A DNA stretch of 64,000 nt from WHSV01 sp050694055 (GCA_050694055.1 JBOGWX010000161.1:51561-115560), one strand, 5' to 3'. Positions 1-6,934 are shown, counted from the stretch's first letter. Program-made: numbers and translations. Notes: a model not told the origin generated them from the letters alone.

Positions 1-68
1 GGGCGCGCGACCTGATGACCCCACTCGAGTTGAAACCTCGGATGGGGACCGCAGGAGGGGGGTCGTGA
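1..68 (+). CDS. 3' end of upstream transporter gene, probably cbiM (partial)
   Basis: The reading frame is open from base 3 and stops at TGA 66-68. It encodes about 21 residues ending AGGGS. The stop overlaps the GTG of the next gene (GTGA, 65-68), the same coupling seen further down this operon. In CbiM-CbiN-CbiQ-CbiO operons the gene before the PDGLE/CbiN gene is the substrate-binding membrane component CbiM, so this is inferred to be its C-terminus. The piece is too short to identify on its own. Confidence 0.45.
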   Translation, partial: ARDLMTPLELKPRMGTAGGGS

Positions 69-406
69 ACGCCACTTCGAACACGCGCTTGTTCGTGGTC
101 GCCGGGCTGCTGCTTGCATGCGCGCTGGTGCTGTTCGTGAGCCCTTTCGCCAACCCGAATCCCGACGGGCTGAATCGGGTGGCCGAGGACGAAGGGTTCG
201 CGGCCACCGAGACCGATCACGGTTTGGGAGACAGCCCCCTGGCCGACTACGCGGTGCATGGTGTGGACCACGAGGGAGTGAGTAAGGGACTCTCAGGCGT
301 GATCGGCATCCTTGCGACCTTCGGCCTGGGACTGGGCTTGTTCGCTCTCGCGCGCAAGCGACGCGCCGGGGGTTCGCCTGCGAACTCGTCGGGAGGCCCG
401 GTCTGA
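65..406 (+). CDS. PDGLE-domain (CbiN-like) component of an ECF cobalt/nickel transporter
   Basis: A 113-residue membrane protein. An N-terminal hydrophobic helix (about residues 8-27) is followed by the motif PDGLNRVAEDEGF, the hallmark of the PDGLE/CbiN-like domain. A second hydrophobic helix (about 80-96) and a basic tail complete it. Proteins of this kind act with CbiM as the small accessory subunit of ECF-type cobalt or nickel importers. The GTG start at 65 overlaps the preceding stop and is preceded by a strong purine-rich ribosome binding site (GCAGGAGGGGGG, 51-62). The next gene (CbiQ-like) begins at its stop codon. Cobalt or nickel as substrate is inferred from the family; the sequence does not separate the two metals. 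Confidence 0.8.
   Translation: MNATSNTRLFVVAGLLLACALVLFVSPFANPNPDGLNRVAEDEGFAATETDHGLGDSPLADYAVHGVDHEGVSKGLSGVIGILATFGLGLGLFALARKRRAGGSPANSSGGPV
391..405 (+). promoter_or_regulatory. Ribosome binding site that supports a CTG start for cbiQ
   Basis: GGGAGG at 391-396 lies six bases before CTG 403-405, which overlaps the TGA 404-406 of the preceding gene as CTGA. The only conventional start in this frame, TTG 436, has no purine-rich sequence ahead of it. Confidence 0.6.
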
Positions 407-1167
407 GCGGCGGCCACACCCACGGTCACGGGCTGTTGGTTCACGGACACAGCCCGCTTCACACCCTCGCGCCCCAGTGCAAGGTCGCCGCGGCGCTCGC
501 CTTCGTGCTCGTCGTGGTCGCCACTCCGCGCGAGGCGGTGTGGGCTTATGGGGTTTATGTCGCTCTGATCATCGCGCTCACGTTCGTGGCCGAGGTGCCT
601 CTGCCGGCGTTGCTGCGCAGGCTCACCATCGAAGCACCCTTTCTGGTCTTCGCGCTCGCCCTGCCCTTCCTCGCGCGCGGCGAGCGGATCGACGTGGTGG
701 GACTGAGCCTTTCGACCGAAGGGCTATGGGGGGCTTGGAACATCTTCATCAAGGCCACACTTGGTGCCGCGGCCATGATGCTTCTTGCCTCGACCACGCC
801 GATCACCTCGATCCTGCAGGGGCTCCAGAAACTCAAGACCCCTCCGCTGATCATTGCGATCGCCGGTTTCATGATTCGATATGCCGACGTCATCGCATCC
901 GAGATGAGACGGATGAAGGTCGGCCGGGAATCGCGTGGTTACGATCCCCGTTTCTTATGGCATGCGAGAGCGCTGGCGTCCTCCGCGGGGACGCTGTTCA
1001 TCCGCTCCTATGAGCGAGGTGAGCGAGTCTTTTTGGCGATGATGTCGCGCGGGTATGCAGGAGCCATGCCCGAGTTGGCCACGCACGAGGCGACCAGGCG
1101 CCAGTGGTCGATTGCGCTTCTCGTTCCCGGCGTTGCGGCGATCGTCTGCGTCCTTGCGTGGCTGTGA
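403..1167 (+). CDS. cbiQ: CbiQ/EcfT-family transmembrane component of an ECF cobalt/nickel transporter
   Basis: This is the energy-coupling transmembrane subunit that links the substrate-binding proteins to the CbiO ATPase. The 254-residue product (from CTG 403) has four to five hydrophobic segments and the EcfT coupling-helix motifs, seen here as SRGYDPR and, near the C-terminus, MSRGYAG. I placed the start at CTG 403 because it gives an N-terminus with a Gly/His-rich stretch (SGGHTHGHG) followed by VHGHSPLH, as I recall for actinobacterial CbiQ. It also has a well-spaced ribosome binding site and continues the stop-start overlap pattern of the operon. Starting at TTG 436 would remove 11 residues. 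The gene ends with TGA 1165-1167, overlapping cbiO. The family call is firm and the start is probable. Confidence 0.9.
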   Translation: MSGGHTHGHGLLVHGHSPLHTLAPQCKVAAALAFVLVVVATPREAVWAYGVYVALIIALTFVAEVPLPALLRRLTIEAPFLVFALALPFLARGERIDVVGLSLSTEGLWGAWNIFIKATLGAAAMMLLASTTPITSILQGLQKLKTPPLIIAIAGFMIRYADVIASEMRRMKVGRESRGYDPRFLWHARALASSAGTLFIRSYERGERVFLAMMSRGYAGAMPELATHEATRRQWSIALLVPGVAAIVCVLAWL

Positions 1168-1901
1168 ACGCGCTCGAGGTTCGAGGTCTTGCCTTTGCCT
1201 ACCCCGACGGGCTGCAGGCTCTGTTCGGCGTCGATCTCGCGGTCGCCCGTGGCGAGCGCGTGGCGCTCCTCGGCCCCAACGGCGCCGGCAAGACGACTCT
1301 GATACTGCACCTGAACGGGGTCTTGACGGCGGGGGCGGGTTGCGTTCACGTCGGTGGTCTCGAGGTCGCCAAGGCGAACCTGAGGGAGATCCGGCGGCGC
1401 GTGGCGCTGGTGTTTCAGGATCCGGATGATCAACTCTTCATGCCGACGGTACGAGAGGACGTCGCCTTCGGGCCTGCGAATCTCGGCGTCGGGGGAGCAG
1501 AGCTGGAGGCTCGCGTCGGAGCCGCGCTCGACGCTGTGGGCATGGCCGAGTACGTCGGTCGCCCACCGCATCATCTCAGCTTCGGTCAGCGACGAAGGGT
1601 CGCGATTGCGACGGTGCTGGTCATGGAGCCCGAGATCCTGGTGCTCGACGAACCCTCGTCGAACCTCGATCCTGCAGCCAAGCGGGAGCTGGCAACGATC
1701 CTCCAAGGGCTTGATCTCACGATGCTTATGGTGACCCACGACATGCCTTATGCGCTCGAGCTGTGCGACCGATCGGTGGTCCTGAACGAGGGCGTCATCA
1801 CCGCCGATGGGCCGACCCACGAAATCCTGGGTGATGAGCTGCTCATGCAGGCCAACCGGCTCGAGTTGCCCTACGGTTTCGACCCGTCGTTCCGGCGCTG
1901 A
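1164..1901 (+). CDS. cbiO: CbiO, ATP-binding subunit of an ECF cobalt/nickel transporter
   Basis: A 245-residue ABC ATPase that powers metal import with CbiQ. It shows Walker A GPNGAGKTT, a Q-loop (VFQDPDDQLF), the CbiO-type signature LSFGQRRR in place of LSGGQ, Walker B ILVLDEPSSNLDP and the switch histidine in MVTHDMP. The start is GTG 1164, overlapping the cbiQ stop as GTGA. A longer frame from 1104 runs back into cbiQ and adds unrelated residues. The 3' end overlaps the convergent Fur-family gene by 31 bases (1871-1901), so the two transcripts are antisense at their ends. Confidence 0.95.
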   Translation: MNALEVRGLAFAYPDGLQALFGVDLAVARGERVALLGPNGAGKTTLILHLNGVLTAGAGCVHVGGLEVAKANLREIRRRVALVFQDPDDQLFMPTVREDVAFGPANLGVGGAELEARVGAALDAVGMAEYVGRPPHHLSFGQRRRVAIATVLVMEPEILVLDEPSSNLDPAAKRELATILQGLDLTMLMVTHDMPYALELCDRSVVLNEGVITADGPTHEILGDELLMQANRLELPYGFDPSFRR

Positions 1902-2332
1902 TTCTTGCAGTCCTCACACAGGCCCCATACCGCGTAGTGCGTGAAGTCGGGCCGAAACCCGGTCGCCCGTTCGAAGTCCTCACCGACCTCTCCGAGAGTC
2001 GCGATCGGCAACGAGCGCTCGACTCCGCAGCTCGAGCAGATCAGGTGGACGTGGTCGTGCCGGTGCGCGTGGTGGTACTCCGATCCCCGTTCGACGTGCG
2101 CATGAGTCAGCACCCCCACCTCCTCGAGCAGCTCGAGGGTTCGGTACACCGTGGACGGATTGACTCCCGGCACTCGTTGTTGCACTCGCTCGGCGACTTC
2201 GGCGGGAGCGATGTGACCACTCGTGTTCATGATCTCGACCACAAGCGCGCGCCGCTGAGCGGTCATGCGGTGGCCGCGCTGCCGCAGGAGCTCGAGAACG
2301 CCTTCGGCGTCCGGAGGCGGTCCGTGGTTCAA
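1871..2332 (-). CDS. Fur-family metal-responsive transcriptional regulator
   Basis: A 153-residue protein with an N-terminal winged helix (MTAQRRALVVEIM, then NPSTVYRTLELLEEVGVL, a canonical Fur recognition helix) and a C-terminal metal and dimerisation domain. Structural zinc cysteines are C99 and C102 (CSSC) and C139 and C142 (CEDC). A histidine-rich stretch (YHHAHRHDHVHL, from residue 86) provides sensory ligands. Fur, Zur, Mur and Nur cannot be told apart by eye. The adjacent cobalt/nickel transporter, convergent with it, makes a nickel- or zinc-sensing role possible. The TTG start (2330-2332) overlaps the TGA of the upstream gpgS as TTGA, and no clear ribosome binding site is visible, so its translation may depend on gpgS. 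Confidence 0.85.
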   Translation of the reverse strand: MNHGPPPDAEGVLELLRQRGHRMTAQRRALVVEIMNTSGHIAPAEVAERVQQRVPGVNPSTVYRTLELLEEVGVLTHAHVERGSEYHHAHRHDHVHLICSSCGVERSLPIATLGEVGEDFERATGFRPDFTHYAVWGLCEDCKNQRRNDGSKP

Positions 2333-3153
2333 GTCGGGAGGAGAACGTTGGCCATGGGCGGTCGCTCGATTATCTCCTGATCGAAACGAACGGCGACGGG
2401 CCCATTCTCCTTCGGGATGAACTGCACGAGCGCGTCGGACAGATCCTCGGTCAGCTTGATGCGCCCTAGCCGACCGCGTAGTGGGTGAAGAAGGGAAGCT
2501 CGAGAGCGAGACTCGCGCCGGAGCGCGTACTCGCCGGACAGAGGCCCAATCAATCCGGTCAACGTGGGATAGAGCAGGTGCAGCAGCGGGCGAACGACGA
2601 GCTCCGTCACCCGGCCCCCACCCGTGGGATCGCCTTCGAGGGGGCGCCGGTAGAAGCCCTTGGTCATCTTGATCTCGTCGTCTATGAGCAGCGGGGTGAA
2701 CAGCCCCACGATGAAGCGCGGATCGAAGTTGCGTATGTCGGAATCACACCAGCAAATGAGGTCGCCGCTGCTCACCGCGAGGCTCTTCCACAACGCCTCG
2801 CCCTTCCCGAGCACGTGACCCACCTGGGGGAAGACGTCGCATCCGCGGTACACCTGCGGCCCCGCCGCCGCAGCGACCGTGATCGTGTCGTCCTCGGAAC
2901 CCGAATCGACGACGATCAGCTCGTCGATGAGGCCGGTGCGCTCCATGAGCTCCGTTCGGATGCTCGCGCAGATGTCACCGACGGTCGTTTGTTCGTTTAG
3001 GGCAGGAAGGCATACGCTTGCCCGCAGACCCTTCGCTCGCTTCAGCTCGGCGAGAAGGCCCGGATCGGGTGCAAAGGGTCCCGGGTTCGACGGCCCAAAG
3101 TTGCGGCGATCGAACCAATCCAGAATCTCAGGATGCTGGAACCCGCTTCTCAT
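2329..3153 (-). pseudogene. gpgS: Glucosyl-3-phosphoglycerate synthase (GT81) with a frameshift and internal deletion
   Basis: GpgS transfers glucose from a nucleotide sugar to 3-phosphoglycerate, the first step to glucosylglycerate and methylglucose lipopolysaccharides. From ATG 3153 the product is 274 residues. It begins HPEILDWFDRRNF and carries CLPALNEQ, VVDSGSEDDT, the metal-binding DSD (137-139), and GPLSGEYALRR near 203-213. After that the frame becomes nonsense (ESRSRASLLHPLRG) before an apparently genuine C-terminus (RIKLTEDLSDALVQF ... ERPPM). The sensible sequence LALELPFFTHYAVG is in the +1 frame and meets TAG. Known GpgS proteins are near 320 residues and have roughly 50 more residues here. 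I infer a one-base indel plus an internal deletion at about 2468-2512. It may be a real pseudogene or an assembly error. Confidence 0.65.
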
Positions 3154-3233
3154 CAAAGACGAGAGTAAGCGGATCGGCGCTCGGTTCCACCGATATGCAT
3201 GCGAAGTTCCGATGATCGAAATGAGGCGGTCAG

Positions 3234-4469
3234 GTGAAGCACGTGCGAGGTCTCTTCTGTAAAGAGTGCGGCAAGGAGTATCCGGTTGCGCCACAGCATG
3301 TCTGCGAGTTCTGCTTCGGACCCTTGGAGATCGGCTACGACTACGACGAAATCGCATCGTCGATTTCCAAGGAGTCGATCGCATCCGGCCCCCGCTCGAT
3401 GTGGCGGTACGCGGATCTGTTACCGGCACCGGCAGAGGGTGTCGTCGATATCGGCGCCGGCGCAACGATGATGCGCCGCGCGCCCAGACTGGCGGCGGAG
3501 CTGGGACTCAAGACGCTGTGGATCAAATCGGACGCCGGCAACCCGACTCACTCGTTCAAGGATCGAGTCGTATCCGTCGCGCTCAGCGTGGCCCGTTGGT
3601 TCGGTTACGAGGTCGCAGCCTGCGCATCCACCGGCAACCTCGCGAACGCGGTCGCAGCTCACGCAGCAGCTTCCGGAATGCGCAGCGTGGTCTTCATTCC
3701 GGCGGACCTCGAGACCGGCAAGGTGGCAGGCACGGTCGTCTTCGGCGGGGACGTGATGGAGGTCAACGGCAGCTATGACGACGTCAACCGGTTGTGCGCC
3801 GAGCTGGCCGGCAGCCACCATTGGGCCTTCGTGAACCTCAATGTCCGCCCCTACTATGCCGAGGGCTCGAAGACGCTCGCCTTCGAAATAGCCGAGCATC
3901 TCGGGTGGCGAGCTCCGGACGTCGTCGTCGTCCCCGTCGCATCCGGGTCGCTGCTCACCAAGATGGGCAAGGGCATGCGCGAGCTACACACCGTGGGCTT
4001 GCTCGCCGAGCCGAACATGCAGATTCACGGTGCCCAGGCGGAGGGTTGCTCGCCGGTAGCGACGGCCTTCGCCGAGGACGCAAGCGATGTACGGCCCGTA
4101 AAGCCGAGGACGATCGCAAAGTCACTCGCCATCGGCAATCCCGCGGACGGCTACTACGCGCTCAGCGAGGTGCGATCCTCCGGCGGCACGGTCGAAGCAG
4201 TTCCGGAGGAGTCGGTAGTCGAGGGGATGAGGCTCTTGGCTCGCACCGAGGGAATCTTCACCGAGACGGCCGGGGGCGTAACCGTCGCGGCTCTGGAGCA
4301 AGCAGTTCGGAGCGGCGCGATCTCGCCCGATCAGGAAACGGTTGCGTTGATCACCGGCGTCGGGCTCAAGACCCTCGAGGCGCTCGGCGAGACGAGGCCG
4401 ACCCACTCGATCGAACCGCGCGTGGAAGATGTCGATGCCGCACTTGGCCCGAAAGGAGAAAAGACGTGA
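3234..4469 (+). CDS. thrC: Threonine synthase
   Basis: A PLP enzyme that converts O-phosphohomoserine to threonine in the cytoplasm. The 411-residue product starts with a zinc ribbon (C9, C12, C24, C27: CKECG and CEFCFG), followed by a fold-type II PLP domain. The PLP lysine is K109 in NPTHSFKDR, and the glycine-rich phosphate cradle is STGNLANAVAAHA-like. It ends with the typical ETAGGVTVAAL and LITGVGLK segments. The start is GTG 3234, 80 bases from the divergent gpgS start. The TGA overlaps the GTG of the next gene (4466-4469). The pairing with a ubiquitin-like sulfur carrier suggests the two are co-translated. Confidence 0.93.
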   Translation: MKHVRGLFCKECGKEYPVAPQHVCEFCFGPLEIGYDYDEIASSISKESIASGPRSMWRYADLLPAPAEGVVDIGAGATMMRRAPRLAAELGLKTLWIKSDAGNPTHSFKDRVVSVALSVARWFGYEVAACASTGNLANAVAAHAAASGMRSVVFIPADLETGKVAGTVVFGGDVMEVNGSYDDVNRLCAELAGSHHWAFVNLNVRPYYAEGSKTLAFEIAEHLGWRAPDVVVVPVASGSLLTKMGKGMRELHTVGLLAEPNMQIHGAQAEGCSPVATAFAEDASDVRPVKPRTIAKSLAIGNPADGYYALSEVRSSGGTVEAVPEESVVEGMRLLARTEGIFTETAGGVTVAALEQAVRSGAISPDQETVALITGVGLKTLEALGETRPTHSIEPRVEDVDAALGPKGEKT

Positions 4470-4741
4470 GCATCAAGGTGAAGGTTCCCACCCAGCTCCG
4501 AACCCTGACCGATGGAGCGAGCGAAGTGTCGGGGGCGGGCGACGACGTGGCCTCGTTGATCAACGACCTCGACGCGCGCCACCCCGGGCTTGGCGAACGC
4601 CTGCTGGACGGCTCGGGACAGCTCCGCCGCTTCGTCAACGTCTACGTCAACGACGAAGACGTCCGGTTTCTAGACGGTCTCGGGACCCCGGTGCCTGAAG
4701 GCGCCCAGGTCTCGATCATTCCGGCCGTGGCAGGCGGCTGA
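4466..4741 (+). CDS. MoaD/ThiS/CysO-like ubiquitin-fold sulfur carrier protein
   Basis: A 91-residue protein with a beta-grasp pattern. It begins with a strand (SIKVKVPTQLRTLT), has the VNVYVNDEDVRFLDGL segment and the PVPEGAQVSIIPAVAGG end. The terminal Gly-Gly is the site that is adenylated and thiocarboxylated in MoaD, ThiS and CysO. It may deliver sulfur for cysteine, molybdopterin or thiamine synthesis, or act as a small protein modifier; the sequence does not decide. The GTG start overlaps the thrC stop as GTGA, and AAAGGAG (4452-4458) is the ribosome binding site. No E1-like or JAMM protease gene is nearby. Confidence 0.85.
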   Translation: MSIKVKVPTQLRTLTDGASEVSGAGDDVASLINDLDARHPGLGERLLDGSGQLRRFVNVYVNDEDVRFLDGLGTPVPEGAQVSIIPAVAGG

Positions 4742-4792
4742 GAGCCCCGGTGTGAGACCGCCTGGAAACTCAAGGAAGTCGCCTCGGCGGCC

Positions 4793-4820
4793 GATTCCCT
4801 AGGGGAGATTCCCTAGGGGA
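4793..4820 (+). repeat. Two tandem copies of GATTCCCTAGGGGA
   Basis: The 14-mer occurs perfectly at 4793-4806 and 4807-4820. Each copy contains the palindrome CCCTAGGG, and a GAGGGAA remnant follows at 4824-4830. It sits 40 bases before the first receiver gene and looks like a double operator or activator site. Its function is inferred. Confidence 0.6.
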
Positions 4821-4859
4821 ACTGAGGGAACCGACTAGCCCATAGGACTTCGCTTACGC

Positions 4860-5312
4860 ATGGCACGCATTCTGATCGCGGACGACGACGCCGAAATCCG
4901 GCAGATGCTCGTGATCGCGCTGGTGGAGCAGGGCCACGAGGTCGCCGCCGTGGGCGAGGGGCTCAAGGTGGTTGCGGCCCTCGGCGAGGTCACACCCGAC
5001 CTCATCCTGCTCGACGTGATGATGCCGAACCAGGACGGTTACGAGGTTCTCGAGAAGCTGAACGACTCGGGGCTTCGTGACCTGACCCGGGTGCTGGTGC
5101 TGACCGCCGGGGGTTCCGAGCACGACGCGAGCCGGGGCTTCGAGCTCGGCGCGGACGCTTACGCCACGAAACCGCTCGACCCCGACGAGGTCGTCAGGCA
5201 GGTCGAGGGATTGCTTGCTCTTTCGCGCGAGGAGCTCAAAGCGAGCAGGGAGCGGGAGATGGACAGGTCGCGGCTGCTGTCGCAGCTCGAGTCGATACTA
5301 GGAGAAGGCTGA
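4860..5312 (+). CDS. Stand-alone response-regulator receiver protein (first of a tandem pair)
   Basis: A 150-residue CheY-like receiver with no recognisable output domain. The acidic pocket is D8 to D10 (ADDDAE), the phospho-acceptor is D52 (LLDVMMPNQDGYEVL), the switch threonine is T82 (VLTAGG) and the conserved lysine is K104 (ATKPLDPDE). A charged C-terminal helix (about residues 118-150, ending LLSQLESILGEG) follows and may be a coiled-coil partner surface. No histidine kinase is encoded nearby, so the phosphodonor is unknown. The gene begins with ATG 4860 and is followed three bases later by a paralogue, so the two are almost certainly co-transcribed. Confidence 0.85.
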   Translation: MARILIADDDAEIRQMLVIALVEQGHEVAAVGEGLKVVAALGEVTPDLILLDVMMPNQDGYEVLEKLNDSGLRDLTRVLVLTAGGSEHDASRGFELGADAYATKPLDPDEVVRQVEGLLALSREELKASREREMDRSRLLSQLESILGEG

Positions 5313-5315
5313 GGC

Positions 5316-5786
5316 GTGGACCGAACAACGGTGGGGACTGCTCGCATCCTGGTGGCCGACGACGACCCCGACTTGAGGGCGCTGCTGTGCGGCATCCTCA
5401 CCGACGAGGGGCACCAGGTAGCGGCGGTGCCCGACGGCCGCAGGGCCCTCGAAGCGATCCTGCGCGACCCGCCCGATCTCATCATGCTCGACGTGATGAT
5501 GCCGCACATGGACGGTTTCGCCGTACTCAAGGCAATGGCCGAGGCGGGTGTCTCGAACGTCAAAGTGCTCATGGTGACCGCTCGCAGCGCGGAGACCGAC
5601 TGGGCCGAGGGCTTCCGGCTGGGCGCCGACTATTACGTGACCAAGCCGTTCGATCCCGCGGAGTTGAGCGGCGCAGTCATGACGGTGCTCACGTGCACCA
5701 AGGCGGAGCTCGCCGCCCAGCGCGAGCACGAGCTCGACAAGGCCGAGATGCTGAGCCAGCTCGAAACCCTCTTCGACGCCCGCTGA
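5316..5786 (+). CDS. Stand-alone response-regulator receiver protein (second of a tandem pair)
   Basis: A 156-residue receiver with acidic residues D15 to D17, phospho-acceptor D59 (IMLDVMMPHMDGF), T88 (MVTARS) and K110 (VTKPFDPAE). The C-terminal helix (AQREHELDKAEMLSQLETLF) matches that of the preceding gene, so the pair is a recent-looking duplication with a conserved tail instead of a DNA-binding domain. The GTG start at 5316 follows an AGGAGAAGG site (5300-5308). The conserved tail suggests that both proteins contact the same type of partner or dimerise with each other. An ECF sigma operon starts 82 bases downstream on the same strand, but no sequence evidence joins it to the receivers. 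Confidence 0.85.
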   Translation: MDRTTVGTARILVADDDPDLRALLCGILTDEGHQVAAVPDGRRALEAILRDPPDLIMLDVMMPHMDGFAVLKAMAEAGVSNVKVLMVTARSAETDWAEGFRLGADYYVTKPFDPAELSGAVMTVLTCTKAELAAQREHELDKAEMLSQLETLFDAR

Positions 5787-5803
5787 CCTCAGCCTCCAAG
5801 GGC

Positions 5804-5859
5804 GCCCGGTAACCCCAGCGATCGTCTCGACGATCGCGCCCGGTAACCGCCCGGTAACC
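5804..5859 (+). repeat. Three copies of GCCCGGTAACC upstream of the ECF sigma gene
   Basis: Perfect 11-mers lie at 5804-5814, 5838-5848 and 5849-5859. The last two abut, so they are one helical turn apart. The last copy ends nine bases before the GTG of the sigma gene. Copies 1 and 2 flank the 20-nt palindrome at 5818-5837. The layout suggests regulator binding or a promoter array for the sigma operon (inference). Confidence 0.6.
5818..5837. repeat. 20-nt palindrome, copy 1
   Basis: GCGATCGTCTCGACGATCGC has 9-nt arms around TC. An identical 20-mer is at 35424-35443, and its central 15 bases recur at 27879-27893. All three copies are intergenic. A hairpin could form in RNA, but no T-tract follows. 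Confidence 0.75.
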
Positions 5860-5868
5860 TACGAGGTC

Positions 5869-6459
5869 GTGAAGCGTCCTAAGAACGGTGGGAGCGAAGC
5901 TCCTCGAGAGCTGGTTCCGTTCGAACTCGTCGAGCGCTGCAAGAAGGGTGATGAGGTCGCATGGGCCGAACTCGTGGAGGCAACCCATCGAGAGGTGTAC
6001 TCGCTGTGTCTGCGGATTCTCCGTGATCCCGATGACGCCGCCGAGGCGACGCAGGACGCGTACCTCAAGGCGTGGCGGGCGCTCGGCGCGTTCCGCGGCG
6101 ATGCGATGTTCTCGACGTGGATGTATCGCGTGGCGGCCAACGCGGCCATCAGCAAGCAGCGACGTCGGAGGCGCAAGCGGGAACACGAAATAGGGGCCGA
6201 TGACGAGCTGATCGCCCGGCTGCCCTCGTCGGCCTCGACCGAGGCCCTGGCGGGAGCCCGCATAGAGCTGGAGGCGGTCGAGGAAGCTCTGAGATTGCTG
6301 CCGGAGCACTACCGGGCGGCGCTCGTGCTCAGGGACGTGTACGGGATGTCGATGGAGGAAGTGGCCAAACAGCTGAAGATCACCGAGACCGCAGCGAAGG
6401 TAAGGGTCCACAGGGGGCGCAAGAGGTTGAAGGACCTCGTGACGAGTGAGAATCAATGA
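5869..6459 (+). CDS. ECF-family RNA polymerase sigma factor
   Basis: A 196-residue sigma-70 family protein with only regions 2 and 4. Region 2 includes LRDPDDAAEATQDAYLKAWRAL and the promoter-melting stretch FSTWMYRVAANAAIS. A basic, acidic-flanked linker separates it from region 4 (LLPEHYRAALVLRDVYGMS, then a helix-turn-helix EEVAKQLKITETAAKVRVHRGRKRLK). The start is GTG 5869. The zinc-finger anti-sigma gene follows after 27 bases, the usual ECF operon form, so activity is probably controlled by that membrane partner. The target regulon and inducing stress are unknown. The repeats at 5804-5859 may mark its own control region. Confidence 0.93.
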   Translation: MKRPKNGGSEAPRELVPFELVERCKKGDEVAWAELVEATHREVYSLCLRILRDPDDAAEATQDAYLKAWRALGAFRGDAMFSTWMYRVAANAAISKQRRRRRKREHEIGADDELIARLPSSASTEALAGARIELEAVEEALRLLPEHYRAALVLRDVYGMSMEEVAKQLKITETAAKVRVHRGRKRLKDLVTSENQ

Positions 6460-6486
6460 CAGGTTGCCGAGTGCGTAGGAGCCACG

Positions 6487-6876
6487 ATGAGGTGCGCTGA
6501 AGTTCGAGAGATGATCCCCGCCGTTGCCGGTGAGGGCGAGCCCTCGTTCGCCGTGCGACGCCATCTCGCGCGCTGCCGGGAATGTCGCGCCGAGCTCGAG
6601 ACCTACAGGAGCCTGGTCGCGTCGATGCGGACGCTCGAAGCTCGTGCGGTTGACCCCCCGGCCGGGTTGGCGGCGAAGCTGATTGCCATTCCCGGCGAGG
6701 CCTCGAGGGTCGACCACCTCCGTTCCCACGTGACTCGCAACCGCGCCGCCTACGCCGGCGGGGCCGCTGCTACGCTGGCGGTTGTCGGTGCTGCGGGAGC
6801 GATGCTGTGGCGGAGCCACGCCCGATCGTCCGGACGTTCACGCAGAACCGGCAGAGGCCGTCTGGCCGCCGCCTGA
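6487..6876 (+). CDS. Zinc-finger anti-sigma factor with one membrane helix
   Basis: A 129-residue protein with the ZAS-type zinc motif H26-x3-C30-x2-C33 (RRHLARCRECRAEL), preceded by the expected CAEVREMIP start. A single hydrophobic segment lies near residues 83-105 and a basic Ser/Arg tail follows. Proteins like this bind the cognate ECF sigma factor through the cytoplasmic N-terminus and release it on a signal. Its position right behind the sigma gene supports the partnership. The tail beyond the membrane helix is short (about 20 residues), so a large external sensor domain is absent. Confidence 0.88.
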   Translation: MRCAEVREMIPAVAGEGEPSFAVRRHLARCRECRAELETYRSLVASMRTLEARAVDPPAGLAAKLIAIPGEASRVDHLRSHVTRNRAAYAGGAAATLAVVGAAGAMLWRSHARSSGRSRRTGRGRLAAA

Positions 6877-6894
6877 TCGTTCCCTCTCTCGGGT

Positions 6895-6923
6895 GTGACA
6901 GCGAGGTCGGCGCGACCTAAACT
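6895..6923 (+). promoter_or_regulatory. Probable promoter of tRNA-Trp
   Basis: GTGACA (6895-6900), a 17-base spacer and TAAACT (6918-6923) give a start near 6930, a few bases before the tRNA. Confidence 0.55.
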
Positions 6924-6934
6924 GCTACACCGTT

